Positions 1 through 4,943 of a stretch of DNA of 28,468 bases are shown here, one piece after another. The translations under genes were made by a program, and so were the position numbers. The stretch covers positions 1 to 28,468 of IMG/VR virus record IMGVR_UViG_3300047375_000173; one strand, written 5' to 3'. Within the stretch, counting starts at the first letter, position 1; the number at the start of each line of letters is the position of its first letter. The notes under the pieces are model-generated. The model ran no database searches. It was given only the letters and a program-made list of their open reading frames with translations, and was not told the DNA's origin. Source of the DNA: a virus.

Positions 1-669
1 AATATCTGCTGCGCTTGGTGGCATAGGGTGACCTGCATATTCGTGTCCTGCGGAGTGCTTCATTCTTAAAGCATTCGTTACTGCGTGAGCATTCAACCAG
101 ATACTTACATCGTGTTGCTTTGCCCAATTTCTAAAGTGGGTACTAACTTCGTAATCATATTCGTGACCGCCAAGTGTTTTGAACATCTCTTTGTCCTTTA
201 CCAAAGAATTGTAAGGGTCAATTAAGAAACCATCAAAGCCCTCTTCGTGGTAGATGTCTGTAGCCTCCTCAATTAAATCTTTGTAGGTGTACATCTTCTT
301 ATCACTATCAATGATAATGAAGTAGCGTTGTACTAAATCAAGAGCCATCTGGAACTCGTCTTCATCTATTTTGTTGATGGGTTTACCCAAGAAGAACTCG
401 GATAGTTTCTTTGCGAGAGATACAGGTGTGTTCTCGGAACTAAATACAAGCCACTTAACATCATTGACAATCGTTTGAAGTAGCATTAAATATAACATCA
501 CGGATGTCTTACCAACATTTGCGTGACCTAATACAACATTGAAGTTGCCTCGTTTGAATCTCAAGTGTTCATCAAGATTCCATTGACCGAACTTTAGCCC
601 TTCCTTGACTTTACCCATTCGGACATCGTCAAGTTTACCAAAGACATCGGCATAAGATATTTTAGACAT
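1..669 (-). CDS. Replicative DNA helicase / RecA-fold ATPase, 3' end cut by the window
   Basis: Probable DnaB-type helicase that unwinds phage DNA at the fork. The 223 visible residues are the RecA-like core. A Walker A motif GHANVGKT lies at residues 48-55, followed by SSEN near 77-80 where DnaB proteins usually carry SxEM, and a Walker B-like strand FLIDPYNSL near 148-156. An xxWLNAHA strand near 190-196 fits the DnaB H4 region. The protein starts almost directly at the ATPase fold, so a DnaB N-terminal collar domain is missing; this is common in phage helicases. It follows the SSB gene but is separated from it by a terminator hairpin, so it may be expressed less than SSB. The rest of the protein lies outside the window. 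A RadA/KaiC-like ATPase is the alternative. Confidence 0.8.
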   Translation of the reverse strand, partial: MSKISYADVFGKLDDVRMGKVKEGLKFGQWNLDEHLRFKRGNFNVVLGHANVGKTSVMLYLMLLQTIVNDVKWLVFSSENTPVSLAKKLSEFFLGKPINKIDEDEFQMALDLVQRYFIIIDSDKKMYTYKDLIEEATDIYHEEGFDGFLIDPYNSLVKDKEMFKTLGGHEYDYEVSTHFRNWAKQHDVSIWLNAHAVTNALRMKHSAGHEYAGHPMPPSAADI

Positions 670-686
670 AGTGTGTTTTAGGTGTT

Positions 687-711
687 AAAAAGGGAGAGCA
701 AATGCTCTCCC
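687..711 (-). terminator. Intrinsic terminator between SSB and helicase genes
   Basis: Read on the minus strand, an 8-bp perfect stem GGGAGAGC/GCTCTCCC closes a 4-nt loop and is followed by TTTTT. It sits between the SSB stop (726) and the helicase start (669). It should end or attenuate transcription coming from the replication promoter, giving more SSB mRNA than helicase mRNA. Confidence 0.8.
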
Positions 712-725
712 CTAATGATTCTTCT

Positions 726-1217
726 TTAGAATGGTAAGCCGTCCTGTCCTACAGGAGCTTCCTCTCTTCCTTGAAAGTGTTGCTGATGAGTTGAAGCGGC
801 TTGGGCTGCGCCTTTCTTCATTACCCAATCAGCAAAGAGTTGAGCATTCGCAATAACTACTTGCGGAGTTCCACCAATCTCGGCTGCTGCCTTGAGAGCC
901 GTTTGGCGAATGATTGATTCGTCTTTAGAGGTATGTGTACCACTTGGAGCAGATGTGCCGTTAGAAGGGGCTACATTAGCGTATTGTGGGTTAACAGGCT
1001 TTACCGTGTAGTAGGTCTTGCCGTTGTACTCTCTTGGGATGTAATCGTAAGTAGCCTCTTGTCCTACCAAGAACTTGTTCTGGTCGGCAGACTTGGAGTT
1101 ATACTTACCATTATCTCCATTTTCAAATGTTACATAGAACCCATAAAGTGTTCCATACTGACCGTTGTACGGCTCTCCTGCGGACTTGATGTCCTTTACA
1201 ATAGATGTTTTTGTCAT
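726..1217 (-). CDS. ssb: Single-stranded DNA-binding protein (SSB-like)
   Basis: 163 aa. Residues 1 to about 75 look like a small beta-barrel OB fold with alternating aromatic and Gly positions (YGTLYGFYVTFENG, YNGKTYYTVKP). A Ser/Thr/Gly-rich linker comes next, then a helical stretch rich in Ala, and the last residues are DGLPF. An acidic tail ending in Pro-Phe is the signature of SSB proteins and recruits partner enzymes. The gene lies between RusA and the helicase in the replication operon, which supports a role coating ssDNA during replication and recombination. The helical segment at about 100-135 is not typical of bacterial SSB, so this is a phage-type variant. The start at 1217 follows an A-rich leader. 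Confidence 0.75.
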   Translation of the reverse strand: MTKTSIVKDIKSAGEPYNGQYGTLYGFYVTFENGDNGKYNSKSADQNKFLVGQEATYDYIPREYNGKTYYTVKPVNPQYANVAPSNGTSAPSGTHTSKDESIIRQTALKAAAEIGGTPQVVIANAQLFADWVMKKGAAQAASTHQQHFQGREEAPVGQDGLPF

Positions 1218-1259
1218 CGTTATTTAATTTAGTTAATAGTTCAAAGTTAATAAAAATGT

Positions 1260-1631
1260 TTATACTCGCAAGGTTGCACCCTTTAATCTAACCTCAACTT
1301 CACAATAATTCTTTTCAACGCTTGGGTCAAAAGTGATAGTGAGCTTGTGGTAGTGTTTAGGATTATCGTCTGCAATCCATTCGTTAGCAACGAGAGTATC
1401 AGCAGTAAATTTTGAAACAAGTACAAGGTTGTCCACATCGGCACGAGTATTGTACCTAATATGGATAGACATACTCTCTGCAAAATGGTGGTCATAACGA
1501 GCCAATTCTGCTTCAACGATTTTTTTATATTCATCTTTTGTTTTTTTTCTAAATGTCCAATGCTTACCTGCGTAAAGTGCGTTAAGACTTATCGTCTTCG
1601 GTAGCGTGAGGGAGAGCGTTAATTCGTTCAT
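1260..1631 (-). CDS. rusA: RusA-like Holliday junction resolvase
   Basis: 123 aa, a normal length for RusA (about 120). The N-terminal motif LNALYAGKHW (residues 16-25) is the family's NxxY.gxHW pattern. The catalytic acidic cluster is visible as D65 and D67 in RADVDN, with D78 and the pair D88/D89 in IADDNPK; the conserved Lys is K74 in SKFTAD. RusA is a homodimeric endonuclease that cuts four-way junctions symmetrically, and here it would resolve recombination or replication intermediates before packaging. Its first 50 nt overlap the end of the DUF3310 gene in another frame. The motif set is complete, so it should be active. Confidence 0.9.
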   Translation of the reverse strand: MNELTLSLTLPKTISLNALYAGKHWTFRKKTKDEYKKIVEAELARYDHHFAESMSIHIRYNTRADVDNLVLVSKFTADTLVANEWIADDNPKHYHKLTITFDPSVEKNYCEVEVRLKGATLRV

Positions 1632-1857
1632 ATTCCAATTCTTTTTCTAAATGGTGAATAGCCTTTAAGATGTCCTGTGCTTTAGGATTGTCTTCTTTCT
1701 TACCTGCTCGTAGCAAGTAGGCGATAGCTACACCAATGTTGTAAGAGTCTCTTGCAAAGTCCATACATACATCAAAAGCCTCAATGCCTTTGTACTTACC
1801 TAAATAGTAACTTGGTATCAACCTCTGGCTTGTGGTACTTGGAGAGGGCTTCTCCAT
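1582..1857 (-). CDS. DUF3310-like small phage protein
   Basis: 91 aa from the ATG at 1857. The core GIEAFDVCMDF...NIGVAIAYLLRAGKKEDNPK followed by AIHHLEKELEY matches the DUF3310 pattern, a small helical family found in many phage replication regions and sometimes labelled a nucleotide kinase without good proof. The frame is open back to an ATG at 1941, but the extra 28 residues are Ser/Thr-rich and read like the shadow of the upstream gene that overlaps there; the conserved part begins near SYYLGKYKG. The 1857 start is therefore preferred, though 1884 is possible. The gene overlaps its neighbours by 62 nt (upstream) and 50 nt (downstream), which suggests coupled translation. Confidence 0.7.
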   Translation of the reverse strand: MEKPSPSTTSQRLIPSYYLGKYKGIEAFDVCMDFARDSYNIGVAIAYLLRAGKKEDNPKAQDILKAIHHLEKELEYERINALPHATEDDKS

Positions 1858-1987
1858 TGAATCGTTTGTAGAGTCTTCTGTCATCGGGAAATCCGAAGTG
1901 TAAGTAGAAGTGGTCTTGTATTGTGAGTTCGTTGATTTCATATTCTTCTGGGTATTCAGTTTGCTTAATTTTGACTACTGTCTTCAT
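1796..1987 (-). CDS. Small hypothetical protein (63 aa)
   Basis: I do not recognise this protein. It is 63 aa from the ATG at 1987, which is preceded by a purine-rich AAAGAGA. An earlier in-frame ATG at 2047 would run 83 nt into the upstream gene and adds little that looks coding. The sequence is mixed and globular-looking, with aromatic residues in DHFYLHFGFPDD and a basic/aromatic C-terminus. It lies second in the replication operon between a 55-aa gene and DUF3310, overlapping both. The alternative is that this frame is the shadow and DUF3310 starts further upstream, but the amino-acid composition favours this reading. Confidence 0.5.
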   Translation of the reverse strand: MKTVVKIKQTEYPEEYEINELTIQDHFYLHFGFPDDRRLYKRFNGEALSKYHKPEVDTKLLFR

Positions 1988-2132
1988 TCTCTTTGAATGC
2001 TTTAAATAAATCCATTGCCATTGTTCCCGATATGCCTTTAGTGGCATAGTCTCTAATGATGAACTCCTTTAGGAGTCTCACCTCATTGTATAAAGCCTCA
2101 ACACGAGCTTTAGTGTATTCTTTGTCTTCCAT
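1965..2132 (-). CDS. Small helical protein, first gene of the replication operon (55 aa)
   Basis: Starts with MEDKEYTKARVEALYNEV and is charged and helical throughout. No family is recognised. It is the first gene behind the promoter at 2161-2191, with a leader of about 20 nt after the expected transcription start. The leader is A-rich (ATCAAAACAACT before the ATG), as is usual in Bacteroidetes. The end overlaps the next gene by 23 nt. Its position suggests a replication accessory or regulatory role, but nothing in the sequence proves this. Confidence 0.6.
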   Translation of the reverse strand: MEDKEYTKARVEALYNEVRLLKEFIIRDYATKGISGTMAMDLFKAFKENEDSSQN

Positions 2133-2160
2133 AGTTGTTTTGATTTGATACGAATGTACA

Positions 2161-2191
2161 CAAAATTATTTACACACAACATAAAGAGCAA
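2161..2191 (-). promoter_or_regulatory. Bacteroidetes-type promoter of the replication operon
   Basis: On the minus strand TTG (2191-2189) is followed by 20 nt and then TAATTTTG (2168-2161), which fits the Bacteroidetes sigma-ABfr consensus TTG-N19-21-TAnnTTTG. The first gene starts about 30 nt further on. The TTG lies at the end of the T-tract of the terminator at 2190-2213, so one element ends an incoming transcript and the next begins a new one. Confidence 0.8.
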
Positions 2192-2213
2192 AAAAAAAGA
2201 GGCGAATGCCTCT
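2190..2213 (-). terminator. Intrinsic terminator just ahead of the replication promoter
   Basis: On the minus strand AGAGGC/GCCTCT (6 bp) closes a 4-nt loop and is followed by nine Ts. It insulates the replication operon from transcripts entering through the AT-rich repeat. It is the second of two same-direction terminators placed about 130 nt apart. Confidence 0.8.
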
Positions 2214-2325
2214 ATATATAAATATATCTATATCTCTATATATATAATAAGAGACCTATAGGTCTCTATATATTACTATATATTATAACTACTATATATA
2301 ATATCTCTATATATAATATATATAT
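2214..2325 (-). repeat. AT-rich TATA/CTCTATATATA repeat tract, possible origin or unwinding element
   Basis: About 110 nt made almost only of A and T, with the unit CTCTATATATA repeated at roughly 2210, 2233, 2263 and 2304, separated by runs of ATAT. No coding frame is plausible. It lies between two terminators and directly upstream of the replication operon. This is the kind of place where phages keep an origin or a DNA-unwinding element. The origin role is inference; the repeats are seen directly. Confidence 0.6.
2250..2267. repeat. 18-bp perfect palindrome inside the AT-rich tract
   Basis: AGAGACCTATAGGTCTCT is its own reverse complement. It is the only block with real GC content in the tract, so it stands out as a protein-binding site (a dimeric initiator or repressor operator) or as an RNA hairpin if transcribed. 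Confidence 0.75.
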
Positions 2326-2354
2326 AAAAAAAAAGAAAGGTGGGATAACCCACC
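2326..2354 (-). terminator. Intrinsic terminator of the late/lysis operon
   Basis: On the minus strand GGTGGG/CCCACC (6 bp, 4-nt loop) is followed by a T-rich tract (TTTC then nine Ts). It lies about 30 nt after the holin stop and ends the long late transcript. Confidence 0.85.
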
Positions 2355-2382
2355 AAACTTAAACACCAAAAGTTATCAACGA

Positions 2383-2748
2383 TTATTTAACATTACCTCT
2401 CTTGTCAAGAGAGCGTACTGCGAAGTATCCACCTACAACTGTTACACTTAACATATTCCACAAACTTATCCAAGCAGGGTCTACCTTTAGGTAGCCCAAC
2501 CCATCAAAGAAGGTGGTAATTACCAGAAAGCTAATCACTACAATCAAGGTTAGTGGTCTTACATTCTTGCTTAACCAAGAGTCCGATGTCATATCGGATT
2601 TCCACCTACTACTAATCTCAGACTCAATAGAAGCCTTTAGAGCGGCTTTCTCCTCTGGAGTGGATACATACTTGTCTACGACATTAGAAACGGCTTCTAT
2701 CGTCTCCTGTGCGCTTTTTCCGAGTAGTTTTTTTATTAGTGGGTTCAT
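2383..2748 (-). CDS. Holin (3TM-type holin-like membrane protein)
   Basis: 121 aa. The N-terminal half is charged and helical (KKLLGKSAQETIEAVSNVV, then a stretch rich in Glu and Ala). It is followed by the motif SWLSKNVRPLTLIVVISFL, one clear membrane helix, a short loop and a second hydrophobic helix near the C-terminus, ending in basic residues. The W-skNvRPltl motif with this layout is typical of the GTA/3TM holin group. It sits at the end of the lysis cassette after an M15 endolysin and would form the membrane lesions that release or activate the endolysin. It is the last gene before the terminator at 2326-2354. Confidence 0.75.
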   Translation of the reverse strand: MNPLIKKLLGKSAQETIEAVSNVVDKYVSTPEEKAALKASIESEISSRWKSDMTSDSWLSKNVRPLTLIVVISFLVITTFFDGLGYLKVDPAWISLWNMLSVTVVGGYFAVRSLDKRGNVK

Positions 2749-2795
2749 TACAATTCTTTTTACAAGTACATTCCTTTGGTTCTAATTCGCACCAT

Positions 2796-2921
2796 CTACG
2801 AACCACAAGCCTCACAATCTGGGTTGTCAATAGAACAAGCCTTGTCGTTAGCAGTATCGTTGGTTAAATCGTTTACAAAGTCCTCAAAGTCGTTTGAGAA
2901 TCCAAAGTCTGTGTCGTTCAT
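2796..2921 (-). CDS. Small acidic protein in the lysis cassette (41 aa)
   Basis: Begins MNDTDFGFSNDFEDFVND, is rich in Asp and Asn, and ends with three cysteines in a short stretch (ACSIDNPDCEACGS). No family is recognised. The ATG at 2921 abuts the stop of the upstream membrane protein, so it is translated from the same message. The clustered cysteines could bind metal or form disulfides. It may be a non-coding remnant, but tight packing and clean codon spacing support a gene. Confidence 0.5.
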   Translation of the reverse strand: MNDTDFGFSNDFEDFVNDLTNDTANDKACSIDNPDCEACGS

Positions 2922-3080
2922 TTATTTCTCTTTATTCATTAAATACCATCGTTGAGCAGTGTACCCAATGGAAGCTATGAGCAAGGTAATTTTTAGGGTT
3001 GCCTCTATGTTGGCGAAAGATAAAGCCATTGTTGAGGTATTCATTAGAAATACTTTTATATCTGTAGCATCCATTTTCAT
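2922..3080 (-). CDS. Small single-span membrane protein in the lysis cassette (52 aa)
   Basis: Starts MKMDATDIKVFLMN. A hydrophobic helix follows (residues about 29-44, LKITLLIASIGYTAQ) and then a basic tail RWYLMNKEK, predicting one span with the C-terminus inside. Its ATG overlaps the endolysin stop by 4 nt (ATGA), a usual sign of coupling. Proteins of this size beside an endolysin in Bacteroidetes phages are possible holins, antiholins or spanin parts. With a separate holin candidate at 2383-2748, an auxiliary or antiholin role is possible but not shown. Confidence 0.65.
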   Translation of the reverse strand: MKMDATDIKVFLMNTSTMALSFANIEATLKITLLIASIGYTAQRWYLMNKEK

Positions 3081-3535
3081 AATTGTTTGTAGCGTGTCTT
3101 GCCTCCATCCCTGTAAGCAACTAAAACCTCGCCTCTATTTCTGCCTTTTGTATATGAGCAATGAACCCAAGCAGGATTCATCTCATTACCGAACTCCCAT
3201 ATAAGTTGGTCAAAGTCAGTATGTTCTTTAAGATAACCAAAGATTGCAGCGTTTGTGAGATTTCCGTAAACATCTGCATCCAAGTCTATTGCCTCCCCCT
3301 TACAATGTTGAGAGGTACTGCTACCACCAATAATCCTGTTAAGAGAAGCACTACGATAGCCAGAAGTAACCGCAATAGGTACTCCAAAGTAATCACGAAG
3401 AGGCTGAAAGATATTCTCTGCAAGAGCTTTAAGATTCTCCATATGCTCAATAGTCGGCTCATTAGAGATGCCTTTCTTGATTGCAGTTGCTGATTTTATC
3501 AGCTCTTTTAACGATAGATTTTTGGATAGTTGCAT
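3077..3535 (-). CDS. Endolysin, peptidase M15 family (D,D/L,D-carboxypeptidase or endopeptidase)
   Basis: 152 aa, a single catalytic domain of normal length for the Peptidase_M15_3 group. The motif SGYRS lies at 58-62 and the zinc ligands are visible as H77 (SQHCKGEAIDLD), D84 and H125 (WVHCSY). An N-terminal helical part (residues 1-45) ends in the region LRDYFGVPIAVTSGYRS. No signal peptide is present, so export must depend on the holin. The enzyme cleaves peptidoglycan stem peptides to lyse the host. The gene starts in a TAATG overlap with the upstream 51-aa gene and is followed by small membrane proteins and the holin. Confidence 0.9.
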   Translation of the reverse strand: MQLSKNLSLKELIKSATAIKKGISNEPTIEHMENLKALAENIFQPLRDYFGVPIAVTSGYRSASLNRIIGGSSTSQHCKGEAIDLDADVYGNLTNAAIFGYLKEHTDFDQLIWEFGNEMNPAWVHCSYTKGRNRGEVLVAYRDGGKTRYKQL

Positions 3536-3690
3536 TAGTCTTCATCTGTCAAATAAACACTTCCTACACCTTGCGCTCTTACAGAACCATCACAACAGTC
3601 TATAGAGTAGGTTGAGGTCTCCCAACACAAACAACCTCTACGGCCTCCTTTAGGGGAGGTGCGAGAGGGTATGTAGTTCTTGTCATTCAT
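3535..3690 (-). CDS. Small Cys-rich phage protein (51 aa)
   Basis: Contains the pattern KGGRRGCLCWETSTYSIDCC followed by DGSVRAQGVG. This GRxGCLC...TYSxxCC...AQGxG pattern is familiar to me as a small conserved protein near the lysis or tail-fibre end of Bacteroidetes phages, but I know no function for it. Four cysteines in two pairs suggest metal binding. The start overlaps the upstream stop by 4 nt and its stop overlaps the endolysin start (TAATG). Confidence 0.65.
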   Translation of the reverse strand: MNDKNYIPSRTSPKGGRRGCLCWETSTYSIDCCDGSVRAQGVGSVYLTDED

Positions 3691-4100
3691 ATCTTAATCT
3701 TTATGCCTAATGTTATGTGGCTCATATTATAGCTTGTTTGGTATAAGTACAAATAAGTAAATAGCCTCTTGTATATCTGTTGGTTATAACCTCCGTACAC
3801 TACCCATCCCTTGTTTGATATGCCGCCTCCTGCGGCTAAACCTCTTTCGTACCCTACAAGTCCATATATCTCACCATCCATATTAGGCATCCTTTCTGCC
3901 CTACTCATTACTACTGCATCAAGCGTTAATCCTTTGTAATTCATTCCGTATCCAAAGGAGTTGTAGTGAAAACAAGCACCTCCATAAACATTAAAAACTA
4001 CTTGTTCACCACCACATACTGGTTTTGGTTTGTAGTAAGGATTACAATACGATTGCCCAATCAACGCGAATGGCATCAATAAGGCAATCAATAGTTTCAT
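3687..4100 (-). CDS. Exported beta-rich protein with signal peptide (137 aa), function unknown
   Basis: The N-terminus MKLLIALLMPFALIGQSYC is a signal peptide, with a possible cleavage or lipobox-like Cys near residue 19. The mature part is rich in Gly, Tyr and alternating hydrophobic residues, and it ends SHITLGIKIKI, which resembles a closing beta-strand of a small outer-membrane barrel or porin-like protein. It may sit in the periplasm or outer membrane and alter the host surface, for example in superinfection exclusion, or assist lysis. Both ideas are inference. It follows a membrane protein gene and overlaps the next gene by 4 nt. Bacteroidetes hosts encode many proteins with such ends, so host origin is possible. 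Confidence 0.6.
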   Translation of the reverse strand: MKLLIALLMPFALIGQSYCNPYYKPKPVCGGEQVVFNVYGGACFHYNSFGYGMNYKGLTLDAVVMSRAERMPNMDGEIYGLVGYERGLAAGGGISNKGWVVYGGYNQQIYKRLFTYLYLYQTSYNMSHITLGIKIKI

Positions 4101-4119
4101 ATTAACTGGTTGTCATTTT

Positions 4120-4557
4120 TCATTTTACAATGCAAATCAATAACCAAACAATCGTTGCGAAAAAGTTGCAAATCAATGTTTGTTCTTTGCTAATTTTTAA
4201 TTTCACTGGGTAGCCTAACTTAAAACCCTTGTATTGAAATAATCCAACACCATTATGGCAACTGAACCATTCCTTTTTTCCTCTAAACCAACGGTTGGGC
4301 TTGTCAATTAAATCGGGCAAATTAGCCATCACCCAACCAATAGCCCCTAATAAGAACACGCCACCCCAATAAGCCCCTAACAAATAGGCAGCAAACAACA
4401 ACCCCTCAATGATTACTGAACGATTGGTGTTGCCAATAGATGATTCCCCTATGTAATCAACCACAAAATGTGATGCAAAGGCAACGACCGCACCCAATGG
4501 ATTAGGCATCGCTATCATTATTGCACCGCCAATAGCACCGTGAAAACTACTATACAT
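4120..4557 (-). CDS. Polytopic membrane protein, YdjM/metal-dependent hydrolase-like
   Basis: 145 aa with about four hydrophobic segments: residues about 7-33, 50-80 (two close helices) and a C-terminal span 125-143. Polar motifs in the membrane region are SFHGAIGGA and FASHFVVDYIGES, an H...HxxxD arrangement reminiscent of the YdjM/DUF457 inner-membrane hydrolase family, though shorter. A charged loop (NRWFRGKKEW) separates the last span. It overlaps the upstream gene by 8 nt. It could act in lysis or membrane modification; the family call is tentative. Confidence 0.5.
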   Translation of the reverse strand: MYSSFHGAIGGAIMIAMPNPLGAVVAFASHFVVDYIGESSIGNTNRSVIIEGLLFAAYLLGAYWGGVFLLGAIGWVMANLPDLIDKPNRWFRGKKEWFSCHNGVGLFQYKGFKLGYPVKLKISKEQTLICNFFATIVWLLICIVK

Positions 4558-4942
4558 TTTCTTCTACTTCTTCGGGTGGGTTGCAGTATTCCGCTTCGGG
4601 GTTCGCCTCACAATACGCTTTAGCGTACTCTGCCGCGTGCTTTGGCCCGAAGGTGTGTATACCTACTGGCTCAACCCATAGTAAAGCATTAGCCCAAACC
4701 TTTGAGGAATTAGGCTCGTTTTTCCATAATACATCTACACTATATATTGAACTCACGACCTCGCAAACGGGGTTCCCTTCTTCGTCTGTTCCCCAAGTTT
4801 CGCAAAGGTTTCCAAGCTCCACAACGGCAGTAACGCTATCGTTGTAGTATTCGTTTCCTTCTTCGTCCGTTGTGCTTATTTCAGCTTTTGCAGACTGCCA
4901 TAAGGCTGGGGTTGTAAACCCATATTTTCTAAATGTTTCCAT
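4550..4942 (-). CDS. Hypothetical protein downstream of the adhesin (130 aa)
   Basis: No family is recognised. It is acidic, with repeated Glu-Glu-Gly-Asn turns (TTDEEGNEYYND, GTDEEGNPVCE) and four cysteines, and it ends in an acidic tail PPEEVEENV. It starts one base after the adhesin ends, so the pair is co-translated. Small genes directly behind phage fibre or adhesin genes are often assembly chaperones or accessory tip proteins, which is a reasonable guess here. Like the adhesin, it uses more GC-rich codons than the capsid genes. Confidence 0.55.
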   Translation of the reverse strand: METFRKYGFTTPALWQSAKAEISTTDEEGNEYYNDSVTAVVELGNLCETWGTDEEGNPVCEVVSSIYSVDVLWKNEPNSSKVWANALLWVEPVGIHTFGPKHAAEYAKAYCEANPEAEYCNPPEEVEENV

Positions 4943-4943
4943 A

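Noticed and set aside
1858-1941. Longer start for the DUF3310 protein at 1941
   Set aside because: The added residues are Ser/Thr-rich and lie over the upstream gene; conserved sequence begins after 1857.
2513-2785. Open frames of 60-150 codons on the plus strand opposite minus-strand genes (here, 8148-8588, 16577-17029, 17927-18346 and others)
   Set aside because: They are antisense to clearly coding genes, have no promoter or leader, and read as low-complexity Ser/Leu/Ile-rich shadows. Only 12336-12503 has independent support.
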